A stretch of DNA of 64,000 nucleotides, taken from Nonomuraea cypriaca (GTDB taxonomy: Bacteria; Actinomycetota; Actinomycetes; Streptosporangiales; Streptosporangiaceae). Of the stretch, positions 32,605 to 41,342 are shown one piece after another (the stretch's first letter is position 1; every line of letters begins with the position of its first letter). Location: the NCBI RefSeq assembly GCF_015645445.1, contig NZ_JADOGI010000012.1:23127-87126 (forward strand), read 5' to 3'. The position numbers and the translations under genes were made by a program. The notes beneath the pieces are model-generated. The model was not told the DNA's origin, made no database searches, and worked only from the letters and a program-made list of their open reading frames with translations.

Positions 32605-33552
32605 GTGCGTACCCCTGACCCGACGGCAGAGCGCGCCATAGCCGAGTCCCGGCTACGGTCGATCATCGCCCCTGCCCGCCGACCCCCTCGGCACGCTCAG
32701 CGCGACGGTGAGCGTGGCGACGCCTGGGCAGGACACGCCGTCACCGCAGCCGCCTCCCCAGCAGGGCACGCCGTCACCGGATCCGCCTCCCGGGCAGAGC
32801 ACGCCGTCACGGGAGCCGCCTCCCGCGCAGGACACACCGTCGCCGCAGCCGCCTCCAGGGCGGAAGGCTCCTGGACCGACGGATCCACGAACGCCGCCCA
32901 ACCTTCCAGAAAAGTCCCCTCTGCCTCGGTGCCGCCCACCTTCCAGGCGTTCCGCGAAGCCGTCGCCACCCAGGCGCCGGCTCTTGACCCAGGCAGGCCG
33001 GGCCTGCGGGTGCTGCTCGCACTGGGCGCCCTCGCCATAGTCGTCGCGGCGTTCGTCGTCTGGCGATCCCAGCCCTCGCCGGAGCCGTTGCCACCCCCCA
33101 CCCCGATCACACCGTCGACCCCGTCTCCCACCGCCAAGGTGACCGTCCACGTCGCCGGCAAGATCCGTAAGCCGGGCGTCTACCTGCTCCCGTCAGGCGC
33201 GCGGGTCACGGACGCGGTGACGGCGGCCGGAGGGGTGAGCCGGGGCACCTCCACCGGATCGCTCAACCTGGCCAGACGGCTGATCGACGGCGAGCAGATC
33301 GTGGTCGGCGCGGCCCAGGGCGCGGCAGCGCCCGGTTCACCCGTTACCGACCCGGCCGGCGCCGTTCTCGACCTCAATTCCGCCACGAACGACCAACTCG
33401 AAGAGCTTCCGGGTGTGGGGGAGGTCCTCGCGGCCCGCATCGCCGAATTCCGCGACAGTCACGGCGGATTCACCGCCGTGGAGCAACTCAGGGAAGTGAG
33501 CGGGATCGGCGATAAAAAGTTCGAAGAGATCAAGCCAAAGGTCCGCGTCTGA
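32605..33552 (+). CDS. comEA: Competence protein ComEA (DNA-binding, membrane-anchored)
   Basis: 315 residues from GTG. About 130 N-terminal residues are low-complexity and include four in-frame 11-residue repeats of the type AGHAVTGSASR (42-85). One membrane helix follows (LLALGALAIVVAAFVVW, about 134-151), then a Pro/Thr linker. A SLBB domain follows (VTVHVAGKIRKPGVYLLPSGARV, about 175-225), and two helix-hairpin-helix motifs (LDLNSATNDQLEELPGVGEVLAARI, VSGIGDKKFEEIKP) end the protein. ComEA captures incoming double-stranded DNA outside the membrane. The comEC start is two bases after the stop. Confidence 0.9.
   Translation: MRTPDPTAERAIAESRLRSIIAPARRPPRHAQRDGERGDAWAGHAVTAAASPAGHAVTGSASRAEHAVTGAASRAGHTVAAAASRAEGSWTDGSTNAAQPSRKVPSASVPPTFQAFREAVATQAPALDPGRPGLRVLLALGALAIVVAAFVVWRSQPSPEPLPPPTPITPSTPSPTAKVTVHVAGKIRKPGVYLLPSGARVTDAVTAAGGVSRGTSTGSLNLARRLIDGEQIVVGAAQGAAAPGSPVTDPAGAVLDLNSATNDQLEELPGVGEVLAARIAEFRDSHGGFTAVEQLREVSGIGDKKFEEIKPKVRV
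32728..32859 (+). repeat. Four tandem 33-bp repeats inside comEA
   Basis: Units at 32728-32760, 32761-32793, 32794-32826 and 32827-32859 share the pattern GCAGG-CACGCCGTCACC-G-CCGCCTCC with few changes. At 33 bases each keeps the frame and encodes eleven residues. In the next frame the same DNA would read as a Pro/Ser/Thr-rich linker (TPSPxPPPGQ). Confidence 0.9.
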
Positions 33553-33553
33553 C

Positions 33554-36148
33554 ATGCCCAGCTCACGCCCAGGGGCACCCCGCAGGGAACGCATAACCCT
33601 GGACCCCAGCGAACGCGAACGCGCCTGGCCCCTCATCCTCCCAGCGGTAGCGGCCTGGACCTGCGCCCTGGCCCTGCTCGGCTGCTCCGCGCCCGTAGGC
33701 ATGACCGTCGCTGCATCGACAGCCCTGACCGCCTCGGCCCTGGCATGGCACACCCGTTCCCGAACTCCTCAAACCGCTGGCCCATCATCGAGCCAGACCG
33801 TCTGGCGCTCGCCATTCAGCCAGGCAACGTGGCGCTGGCGGTTGCCGTTCGTGGGGCAGGTCGCGCGGCGCGCCGGGTCAGGAACATCGGGGCCGGCCGC
33901 CTCGCGTATGAGATCACCGTCGACCACCACCGCCTGGCGCAACATCGTGATTGCCACCCTCATCAGCGCGACGGCGGCATCGGCATCGGTCGCCTTCCGA
34001 GTTCAGGCACTCACCACGGGACCGGTATCCGAGCTGGCCGCGAAGGGCGCGTCCATCACCGCCGAGATCGCGCTGACAGACGACCCCAGACGCAGACCGA
34101 ACGGAGGCGGCTATTTCAACCAGGAGAGCTACGTGATCCCGGCCACCCTCACAATCATCCAAACCCGTACCGGTCGGCAAGCGGTCAACGTGCCCATCAC
34201 GGTTTTCTCCAACGGCCGGGTCTGGGGCACGCTCCTCCCCAGCCAGCACCTTCAAGTCACCGGCCGCCTGGCGCAACCGACCCCCGGCGAACTGGTAGCG
34301 GCCATTCTGCTGGTCCGGGGCCCACCACGAGTCCTGACGCCCCCATCCCAGCTCCAGACAGCAGCAGGCGCCCTCCGATCCGGCCTGCGAACCGCCGCCG
34401 ACATCCTCCCCGCGGACCAACGTGGCCTCCTCCCGGGCCTGGTGGTCGGCGACGTCTCCCGCATGGATCCGCAGGTGGCATCCGACCTCAGGGAAGCCGG
34501 CCTGAACCACCTGACGGCGGTGAGCGGCGCGAATCTGGCGATTGTCGCAGGCGCGGCACTCGCCATCTCCCGCGTGGTGGGCCTGCCCCTCCCCGCGAGA
34601 GCGATCTTCGCCGCCATCGCGATGCTCGCGTTCGCCGTGGTGGCCCGCCCTTCCCCGAGCGTCCTGCGAGCCCTCCTCATGGGCCTGGTGGCCGCTGTCG
34701 CTCTCGGCACAGGCCGCGCGAGGGACGGTATGGCCGCTCTGTCCGCGACAGTTCTTCTGCTGGTTCTCTTCGCCCCCGAACTGGCCCGCTCGTACGGCTT
34801 CGCCCTGTCCGTCGCGGCCACCGCCGGCATCCTCACCCTGGCCCCACGCTGGCGCGACCGCCTCTCAACCCACAAAGCCACCGATCCCTCCACCACCTCC
34901 GGTAGGGAGCAGTCCGGCGGGATGCGGGGCTACCGGATGCCTCGATGGTTGGCCGAGGCGGTGGCTGTGCCGGCGGCGGCGCAGGTGGCCGTGACACCGG
35001 TTCTGGTGTTGATGTCGGCGCAGCTCACACCCGTGGCGGTGCTCGCCAACCTACTCGTGGCTCCAGCGGTGGCCCCCGCGACCCTCCTGGGCTTCACGGC
35101 CGCCCTGATCGCACCCCTGTGGCTGGATGGTGCGAAACTCCTGCTCATCCCGGCCGGCTATGCGGTCGGCTGGATCATCACGGTCGCCCGCTGGGCGGCG
35201 AACCTGCCCTTCGCCACCTTGCCATGGCCCAGCGGTCTCCTGGGGCTCGGCCTGCTCGCCGTCACGGTGGCCATCGCCGTTCTGATCCTGCGCCGCCGCG
35301 CGTGGCGGGCGATCACGCTGACGGTGGCCGGCGCCGCCTTGGTGGCGGTACTCGTGGTACGCCCCATCGCCGCGCCGTGGCCGCCCGAAGGCTGGCTGAT
35401 GGTGATGTGCGACGTAGGCCAGGGCGACGGACTCATCATCGCGGCAGGCCCAGGCCGAGGCGTGGTGGTCGACACAGGACCGGATCCGGTCGCCATGGAC
35501 AGATGCCTGCGCAGGGTGGGTGTCGATGACGTGCCGCTGCTCGTTCTCACTCACCCGCATGCCGATCACGTGGACGGCCTTCCGGGTGTTCTCAGGGATC
35601 GGCGCGTCGGCGCGGCGGTGGTCAGTCGGCAGCAGGCGGGCGTACGCACCTCGGCCAGCCTGGCGCAACGCCGGATCCCCGAATGGACGGTGGCGCCGGG
35701 GACCCGATGGCGGTTCGGCCCGTCGGAGGTGACCGTGCTCGCGCCCGACCCCACCCTGGGCGAGAGGCACGGGCAGGGCGAGGGCAGCGCGATCAACAAC
35801 TCCAGCGTGGTGCTCCACGTACGCTGGCGTCCCGGCTCAGCCCTGCTCGGCGGGGACCTGGAAACGGAGGCCCAGGACGACCTGCTGCGCCGGATGGCCG
35901 TACGGGCGGACGTTCTCAAAACCCCGCACCACGGATCTAACAGGCAGTCCCCGGCCTTTCTGGGGTCCTTGGGCGCACGAGCGGCGTTGATCAGCGTGGG
36001 AGCCGACAACGACTACGGTCATCCGGCCCCGTCCACACTCGCTCTCCTGCGCCGACTCGGCGCCACCACCTACCGCACCGACCAGTCAGGTGACCTCGCC
36101 GTCGTGGAGAAGGACGGAGGGCTGGCAGTGGTTGCGCGCGGCCCGTAG
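33554..36148 (+). CDS. comEC: Competence channel/nuclease ComEC (Rec2)
   Basis: 864 residues. Membrane helices at the front (about 14-55) precede a soluble DUF4131 OB-like domain (about 125-250). The Competence membrane domain follows (SGANLAIVAGAALAISRVVGLPLP, then ARPSPSVLRALLMGLVA; about 270-590). A metallo-beta-lactamase domain ends it, with VGQGDGLI, LTHPHADHVDGL (about 658-669), LLGGDLE and TPHHGS. It forms the channel that passes single-stranded DNA into the cytoplasm and probably degrades the other strand. The insertion of unrelated genes after it, before holA, is unusual for actinobacteria. Confidence 0.93.
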   Translation: MPSSRPGAPRRERITLDPSERERAWPLILPAVAAWTCALALLGCSAPVGMTVAASTALTASALAWHTRSRTPQTAGPSSSQTVWRSPFSQATWRWRLPFVGQVARRAGSGTSGPAASRMRSPSTTTAWRNIVIATLISATAASASVAFRVQALTTGPVSELAAKGASITAEIALTDDPRRRPNGGGYFNQESYVIPATLTIIQTRTGRQAVNVPITVFSNGRVWGTLLPSQHLQVTGRLAQPTPGELVAAILLVRGPPRVLTPPSQLQTAAGALRSGLRTAADILPADQRGLLPGLVVGDVSRMDPQVASDLREAGLNHLTAVSGANLAIVAGAALAISRVVGLPLPARAIFAAIAMLAFAVVARPSPSVLRALLMGLVAAVALGTGRARDGMAALSATVLLLVLFAPELARSYGFALSVAATAGILTLAPRWRDRLSTHKATDPSTTSGREQSGGMRGYRMPRWLAEAVAVPAAAQVAVTPVLVLMSAQLTPVAVLANLLVAPAVAPATLLGFTAALIAPLWLDGAKLLLIPAGYAVGWIITVARWAANLPFATLPWPSGLLGLGLLAVTVAIAVLILRRRAWRAITLTVAGAALVAVLVVRPIAAPWPPEGWLMVMCDVGQGDGLIIAAGPGRGVVVDTGPDPVAMDRCLRRVGVDDVPLLVLTHPHADHVDGLPGVLRDRRVGAAVVSRQQAGVRTSASLAQRRIPEWTVAPGTRWRFGPSEVTVLAPDPTLGERHGQGEGSAINNSSVVLHVRWRPGSALLGGDLETEAQDDLLRRMAVRADVLKTPHHGSNRQSPAFLGSLGARAALISVGADNDYGHPAPSTLALLRRLGATTYRTDQSGDLAVVEKDGGLAVVARGP

Positions 36149-36275
36149 CGCCGGAGGTTCGGGAGGCGTTCGCGCTCAGAGCCCTGTGGGAGCTCAGCCG
36201 CCTTCACGGCAGCACGATGCCTCGCTGACAGCTCGAGCCCGTGCGGATATGGCGTCATCGCGGGATCACATGGCT

Positions 36276-36863
36276 CTACGCCAGTCGCACGACGCGGACG
36301 AACCGTGTCGGCTTCCGGCCGGTGTTGACGTAGACGTAGCGTCGGTCGCTCGCCAGGCGTGCCGATCCGCCGGCCTTCACGTTTACCGGCCGCGTCCCTT
36401 CGACCTCCAGGGTGAGCGTGCCGTCGATGACGTAGAACAGCTCTTCGGAGCCCGCGGGGTCGGGTTGGGCGTCGTAGCGGTCGCCCGGCTGCAGCGTCCA
36501 GTCCCACAGCTCGGCGGCGGGGTGGTGCCGGGTGGCGACCTGCAGTGCCGCGCGGCTGCCTGCGGTGGAGGACCACACGCCGGCCGCGGCGCCGGGAGCG
36601 TTGACCACGATCGGGTCCGGCCGGCTGTCTCGGGTCAGCGAGGCGAAGTCCGTCCCGAAGGCGCGGGCGATCTTGTCCACGGTCACCAGGCTGGGGTTGG
36701 CCTGGCCCTGCTCGATGAGCGTGAGCATGCGGCGGCTCAGTCCCGTGGCGTCGGCGAGCTGCTGGACGGTCAGCCCGGCGCCCTTGCGACGTCGGCGTAC
36801 CTCCTCGCCCAGCCGTGCGAGGAACTCGGCGGTCGGCCCGCTGGTGACGTCCTCGTCGGCCAC
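36276..36863 (-). CDS. XRE-family regulator with C-terminal cupin
   Basis: 195 residues. The helix-turn-helix domain (about 12-67) reads VRRRRKGAGLTVQQLADATGLS, then RRMLTLIEQGQANPSLVTVDKIARAFG. A cupin_2 barrel follows (about 115-195; LQPGDRYDAQPDPAGSEELFYVIDGTLTLEVEG). Such HTH-cupin regulators sense amino acids, amines or sugars. It is divergent from the cyclodeaminase-family gene at 36915, with a symmetric site between them, so it probably controls that gene, the aminotransferase and itself. Confidence 0.9.
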   Translation of the reverse strand: MADEDVTSGPTAEFLARLGEEVRRRRKGAGLTVQQLADATGLSRRMLTLIEQGQANPSLVTVDKIARAFGTDFASLTRDSRPDPIVVNAPGAAAGVWSSTAGSRAALQVATRHHPAAELWDWTLQPGDRYDAQPDPAGSEELFYVIDGTLTLEVEGTRPVNVKAGGSARLASDRRYVYVNTGRKPTRFVRVVRLA

Positions 36864-36892
36864 GTCCGTCCTCCCTGGTTACCACCAACAGA

Positions 36893-36914
36893 AATGCGCA
36901 CTATATTGCTCATT
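36893..36914. promoter_or_regulatory. Imperfect inverted repeat abutting a start codon, candidate XRE-cupin operator
   Basis: AATGCGCA (36893-36900) and TGCTCATT (36907-36914) match as an inverted repeat at seven of eight positions, with the AT-rich spacer CTATAT. The right arm touches the ATG at 36915, and no ribosome site is visible, so the transcript may be leaderless or the start may be later. Bound repressor would cover the initiation region. Confidence 0.5.
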
Positions 36915-37841
36915 ATGGGTATTCCAATGATAGTCGATGCGAGCGGTCCCGTACTGTCGGAGGCAGCCGTCCAGGCCCTGGTGCGTGAGGCGTTCGCACA
37001 GCTGGCGGCGGGCCGCGCGGTCCAGCCGCAGCAGGTCGTGACCGATCTGCCCGACGGCGGCGACGTGATCGCCTACCAGGCGGTCCTCGCCGACGCGGGG
37101 GTCTACGCCGTGAAGGTCTCCCCCTATCTCCCGCAGCCGCAGGGCAAGGCGATCGTCACGGCTTGGACGCTGCTGCTGTCGACCCGCACCGGGCAGCCGC
37201 TGCTGCTCGCGGACGCCGGCCGCCTCACCACCGAGCGCACCGCCGCCACCACCGCGCTGGCCATCGACCTGCTCTCGCGCTCTGACGCCCGCTCGCTGGC
37301 GGTCGTCGGCCTTGGTCCGGTCGGCCGCGCCCACCTGCGCCACGCCCGTGCGGTGCGCGCCTTCGACGACGTGCGCCTCTACTCGCGCACCGCTACTGAG
37401 GCAGACCTCGATGGCCTCGCCGGGCTCGGCGAGGTGAGGCTCGCCGGCACCGCGGACGAGGCCGCCGAGGGTGCCGACGTGGTGCTGCTGTGCACCTCGG
37501 CGGCTGCTCCCGTCATCGACGTGCGACGCCTGTCGCCCGGCACCCTGGTCACCTCGATCTCGACCAACGCGCCCATGGCGCACGAGATCGACCCAGCCGC
37601 CCTGCCCGATCTCGACGTGTACGCCGACCACGCGCCGGGCGCCTACGCCGCCGCCGGTGACATGCGCATCGCCACCGCCGAGCACGGCTTCACCCTCCAG
37701 GCCATCCGCGGCGACCTGGCCGGCCTCGTGTCCGGCTCGGCGCCCGCCCCCACCGGCGACAAACCGGTGTTCTTCCGCTCCGTCGGGCTCGGCATCGAGG
37801 ATGCCGCCGTCGCCCTGGCCGTCCTGGAGACTCTGTCGTGA
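36915..37841 (+). CDS. Ornithine cyclodeaminase/mu-crystallin family protein (first copy)
   Basis: 308 residues. The family layout is clear: YAVKVSPYLPQPQGKAIVTAWTLLLSTRTGQPLLLADAG for the substrate side (about 60-100) and a Rossmann NAD(P) site, LAVVGLGPVGRAHLRHARAV (about 131-150). Members include ornithine cyclodeaminase, L-alanine dehydrogenase and ketimine reductases; substrate residues are too variable to decide. An in-frame ATG four codons later is a possible start. Its stop overlaps the aminotransferase start as GTGA, so the two enzymes act together, likely on one amino or keto acid. Confidence 0.88.
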   Translation: MGIPMIVDASGPVLSEAAVQALVREAFAQLAAGRAVQPQQVVTDLPDGGDVIAYQAVLADAGVYAVKVSPYLPQPQGKAIVTAWTLLLSTRTGQPLLLADAGRLTTERTAATTALAIDLLSRSDARSLAVVGLGPVGRAHLRHARAVRAFDDVRLYSRTATEADLDGLAGLGEVRLAGTADEAAEGADVVLLCTSAAAPVIDVRRLSPGTLVTSISTNAPMAHEIDPAALPDLDVYADHAPGAYAAAGDMRIATAEHGFTLQAIRGDLAGLVSGSAPAPTGDKPVFFRSVGLGIEDAAVALAVLETLS

Positions 37842-38956
37842 AGATCGCCCCGTTCGGCGTCGAGCAGTGGATGAACGAGTACGAGACCCGCTGCACCCAC
37901 AACCTCGCCGAGACCTGCGTGGAGTCGCTCACCGTCGCCCAGCTGCTCGACCTGGCCGGTCACGGCGACTCGCTGCTGCGACAGTTGCTGCCCCTGAAGC
38001 TGACCTACGGCGCCATCGAGGGCAGCGACCGCCTGCGCTCGGCCGTCGCCGCCCTCTACGACCGTCAGGCCGCCGGCAACGTCATGATCGCCCACGGCGC
38101 CGTCGGCGCCAACCACCTCGTGCACCTGACGCTGGTGGAACCCGGTGACCGCGTGGTGTCGGTGCTGCCGACCTACCAGCAGCACTACTCGATCCCCGAG
38201 TCCATCGGCGCCGACGTGCGCCTCCTTCGCCTGCGCGAGGAGAACGCCTGGCTGCCCGACCTGGAGGAGCTGGCCGCGCTGGTCGACGGCGGCGCGAAAC
38301 TCGTCGCCATCAACAATCCCAACAACCCGACCGGCTCACTGATGGACCGCGCCTTCCTGGAGCAGGTCGTGCGCATCTGCGACCACGCCGGCGCCTGGCT
38401 GCTGTGCGACGAGGTGTACCGCGGCATCGACCAGGCAGACCCAGGCACCACCGTCTCGGTGGCCGATCTGTACGAGCGCGGCATCAGCACCGGGTCGATG
38501 TCCAAGGCGTTCTCCCTGGCGGGCCTTCGCCTGGGCTGGGTCGTGGGCCCCACCCTGCTCATCCACGAGCTGAGCGTCCACCGCGACTACAACACCATCA
38601 GTGTCGGCATGGTGGACGACCTGCTCGCCTCTGTCGCGCTGGAAAGCGCCCCTGCCATCCTCGACCGCAACCGCGCACTCACCCGCGCCAACCTCGCCAC
38701 GCTGTCCGACTGGGTTGAGGCCCAGCCCCAGATCAGCTGGGTCAAGCCTCAGGGCGGCACCACCGCGCTGCTGCGGCACGACATGCCCATGACCTCCCGC
38801 CAGCTGTGCGTCCGCCTGATCGAAGAGACCGGCGTCATGCTCACACCGGGCAGCGCCATGAGCATGGAGGGCTATCTGCGCATCGGCTACGCCAACAACC
38901 CGGCCGTGCTGGCGGACGGCCTGCCGCTCCTCGGAGGATTCCTCGACAACGCGTGA
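37838..38956 (+). CDS. PLP-dependent aminotransferase class I/II
   Basis: 372 residues from GTG. Fold type I motifs: INNPNNPTGS (about 152-161), WLLCDEVYRG, the PLP lysine in STGSMSKAFSLAGLRLGW (Lys near 216) and the carboxylate-binding Arg in YLRIGYAN. The opening GVEQWMNEYETRCTHNLAET resembles the subgroup around capreomycidine synthase and related amino-acid-modifying enzymes, though that does not set the reaction. It is coupled to the cyclodeaminase-family gene and lies in the block controlled by the XRE-cupin regulator. Confidence 0.9.
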   Translation: MKIAPFGVEQWMNEYETRCTHNLAETCVESLTVAQLLDLAGHGDSLLRQLLPLKLTYGAIEGSDRLRSAVAALYDRQAAGNVMIAHGAVGANHLVHLTLVEPGDRVVSVLPTYQQHYSIPESIGADVRLLRLREENAWLPDLEELAALVDGGAKLVAINNPNNPTGSLMDRAFLEQVVRICDHAGAWLLCDEVYRGIDQADPGTTVSVADLYERGISTGSMSKAFSLAGLRLGWVVGPTLLIHELSVHRDYNTISVGMVDDLLASVALESAPAILDRNRALTRANLATLSDWVEAQPQISWVKPQGGTTALLRHDMPMTSRQLCVRLIEETGVMLTPGSAMSMEGYLRIGYANNPAVLADGLPLLGGFLDNA

Positions 38957-38969
38957 CCGAGACAACCAG

Positions 38970-40253
38970 TCAGTACGTGGACAGCAGGTCGCGCAGCACC
39001 CGGGCTCCGAACCGCAGCGCCGACACCGGCACCCGCTCGTCCACGCCGTGGAACATGGCCGCGAAGTCGAGCTCCGGCGGCAGCCGCAGCGGGACGAAGC
39101 CGTAGCCCCGGATGCCCAGCCGGTCGAAGGTCCTGTTGTCGGTGCCCGCCGACAGGCTGTACGGCACCACCCGCGCCGCCGGGTCCTCGGCCCGCAGCGC
39201 CGCCAGCATGGCCTCGACCAGCGGCGTGTCGAAGGGCGCCTCGACGGCCTCCTCGACGTCGATGAACTCCCGCCGCACCGAGGGCCCGGCCAGCCGGTCG
39301 ATCGTCTCCAGGAAGTCGTCGCGCAGCCCCGGCAGGAACCGGCCGTCCACCTCGGCGACGGCCAGTTCCGGCACCACGTTGGTGGCGTACCCGGCCTGGA
39401 ACCTGGTCGGGTTGGCGACGTGCACCAGGCTCGCCCCGACGAAGCGGGCCACCGGCCCGAGCCGGGCCAGCACGGAGTCGAGGTCGTCCTCGTCGAAGGG
39501 AACGCCGCAGGCGTCGCAGATCTCGGCGAGCATGCGGCGGGTGGTCGGGGTCAGCCGCCGCGGCCACGGGTGGGAGCCGATCCTGGCGACCGCCGCGGCC
39601 AGCTCGGTCAGCGCGTTGTCGGGATGCAGCATGGAGGCGTGCCCGGCCCGCCCGCTGGCCGTCAGCCTGAGCCAGGCCAGCCCCTTCTGCGCCGTCTCGA
39701 CGAGGTAGAGCCGCAGGCCGGGGGCCGGCTCGACCGAGTAGCCGCCGACCTCGCTGATCGACTCGGCGCAGCCTTCGAACAGCTCGGGCCGCTTGGTGAC
39801 GAGGTGGCGGGCGCCGAGGTCGCCGCCGGTCTCCTCGTCGGCCAGCCAGGCGAAGACGAGGTCGCGGCGGGGCCGCAGCCCCGAGCGGACGACGGCCGCC
39901 ATCATCGCGGCCATGTGCTTCATGTCCACCGCGCCTCGGCCCCACACGCAGTCGTCGGCGATCTCGCCGGAGAACGGCGGCACCGTCCACTCGCGCGGGT
40001 CGGCGGGCACCACGTCGAGGTGCCCGTGCACGAGCAGGCCGGGCAGCGAGGAGTCGCTCCCCGGCACGCGCAGCACGACGTTTCCGCGGCGCGGCGCCGT
40101 CTCGATGTAAAGGGGGTCGAGCCCGGCCTCGGTCAGCCAGGTCATGACCAGCTCGGCGGCCTCCCGCTCGCCCGGGCCCGGGTTGCTGGTGTCCACGCGG
40201 ATGAGCTCGGCGCACATCCGCACGGCATCGTCCTCGTAGCGAGCCGGGGTCAT
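38970..40253 (-). CDS. M20-family metallopeptidase/deacetylase
   Basis: 427 residues. Zinc ligands and catalytic residues fall in LLVHGHLDVVPADP (about 79-92), WGRGAVDMKHM (about 109), LADEETGGDLGARH (about 141) and a late FHGVDERVP. A dimerisation domain is inserted in the middle. The family covers dipeptidases, ArgE/DapE-type deacylases and carboxypeptidases. The ATG at 40253 overlaps the Lrp-type gene stop as ATGA, so it is coupled to an amino-acid-sensing regulator, pointing to peptide or N-acyl-amino-acid breakdown. It is convergent with the aminotransferase gene. Confidence 0.92.
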   Translation of the reverse strand: MTPARYEDDAVRMCAELIRVDTSNPGPGEREAAELVMTWLTEAGLDPLYIETAPRRGNVVLRVPGSDSSLPGLLVHGHLDVVPADPREWTVPPFSGEIADDCVWGRGAVDMKHMAAMMAAVVRSGLRPRRDLVFAWLADEETGGDLGARHLVTKRPELFEGCAESISEVGGYSVEPAPGLRLYLVETAQKGLAWLRLTASGRAGHASMLHPDNALTELAAAVARIGSHPWPRRLTPTTRRMLAEICDACGVPFDEDDLDSVLARLGPVARFVGASLVHVANPTRFQAGYATNVVPELAVAEVDGRFLPGLRDDFLETIDRLAGPSVRREFIDVEEAVEAPFDTPLVEAMLAALRAEDPAARVVPYSLSAGTDNRTFDRLGIRGYGFVPLRLPPELDFAAMFHGVDERVPVSALRFGARVLRDLLSTY

Positions 40254-41245
40254 ACGGGCCTCCTGGTGAGACGGCCGTCCTTGAGCAGGTGGCCGCGCTT
40301 GTAGGCGTGTGTGATGAAGGACATGTCCACGTCGTTGACCTCGTCGAGCCCGCCGATGAACTTGGTGGCCAGCTCGTACAGGTCGCTCTCGTGCGTGAGG
40401 CACACCTCGACGAGCAGGTCGTGGGCCCCGGCGATGGCCGCGCAGTAGCGGACGCCAGGATGGCCGGCCAGCGCCCTGCCGACCTTGTCCATGCCGGCCG
40501 GCCGTACCTCCAGGCCGAGCTGGGCCTCGACCTGGAGGCCGAGCAGCGCGGGCTCGACCTCGGCCCGCAGGTGAACGAGGCGGCGTTCGAGCAGCCAGCC
40601 CACCTTGCGGGCGGCGGTCGGCACGGACGTGCCCAGCTCCTCGGCGATCTGGGTGTAGCTCATCCGGCCGTCGCGTACGAGCAGGTCGGCCACCGCCTGC
40701 TCGGCCGGCCCGAGCGCCACGTGAGCGGGCAACTCGGCCAGCGTCGGCACCGCGCACGCCCGCAGCGCCTCGACCTCGCCCGCGTCGAGCAGCGGCGCGT
40801 GCCAGTCGGCGACCGTGGTGAACGCGCGCAGCACCACCTCCGACTCGGTGGCCCGCACTCCCGGCATGCCGGGCAGCTCGCGGGTGAGGATCTCGTGCAG
40901 CCGCTGGAGCGGGTCGGGCCCGTAGACGATCAGCTCGCACCACACGTCGGTGGCCCCCGTCACGGCGAACACGCTCCGCACGTCGGCCCGCGCGGCCAGC
41001 GCCGCGGCGGTGTCGTCCACGCTGCCAGGGTCGGTGACCACGCGCAGGTGAACGGGTTTGCCGATACCAGAGCGGAGATCGTCGAGGATCGCGGTGATCC
41101 GGATCGCGCCGTCGGCGAGCAGCCGCTGCAACCGCCGCGACACCGTGCGCTCGTGCTCGCCCATCGCGCGGGCGAGGTCGCCCCACGACGCGCGGGGCGC
41201 CACCTGCAGCGCCGCGGCCAGGCGGCGATCAAGCTCATCCAACAT
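40250..41245 (-). CDS. Lrp/AsnC-family regulator, duplicated architecture
   Basis: 331 residues, twice the usual ~150. Two Lrp units are present in tandem. The first runs LDELDRRLAAALQVAPRASWGDLARAMGEHERTVSRRLQRL plus a ligand domain. The second starts at about 178 with LGPAEQAVADLLVRDGRMSYTQIAEELGTSVPTAARKVGWLLER plus a second ligand domain. Double-Lrp proteins are common in actinobacteria and sense amino acids. It is divergent from the MHS transporter, so it probably controls both the M20 gene and the transporter/dehydratase/cyclodeaminase group. Confidence 0.9.
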   Translation of the reverse strand: MLDELDRRLAAALQVAPRASWGDLARAMGEHERTVSRRLQRLLADGAIRITAILDDLRSGIGKPVHLRVVTDPGSVDDTAAALAARADVRSVFAVTGATDVWCELIVYGPDPLQRLHEILTRELPGMPGVRATESEVVLRAFTTVADWHAPLLDAGEVEALRACAVPTLAELPAHVALGPAEQAVADLLVRDGRMSYTQIAEELGTSVPTAARKVGWLLERRLVHLRAEVEPALLGLQVEAQLGLEVRPAGMDKVGRALAGHPGVRYCAAIAGAHDLLVEVCLTHESDLYELATKFIGGLDEVNDVDMSFITHAYKRGHLLKDGRLTRRPV

Positions 41246-41342
41246 GTCTGAATCTTATAGCCAACCTTCCGCTATGACGGTTTTGTTAAAGACTTCGGCT
41301 GATGCTTGCCGAAATTTAATGACGAGGAGCAAACTGCGTGAC

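Noticed and set aside
32728..32859. Tandem repeats resembling a CRISPR array
   Set aside because: The units are contiguous without spacers, keep a reading frame and lie inside comEA, with no cas genes in the window.
40250..41245. Fusion or assembly error in the 331-residue Lrp regulator
   Set aside because: Tandem two-unit Lrp proteins are normal in actinobacteria and both halves are complete and in frame.
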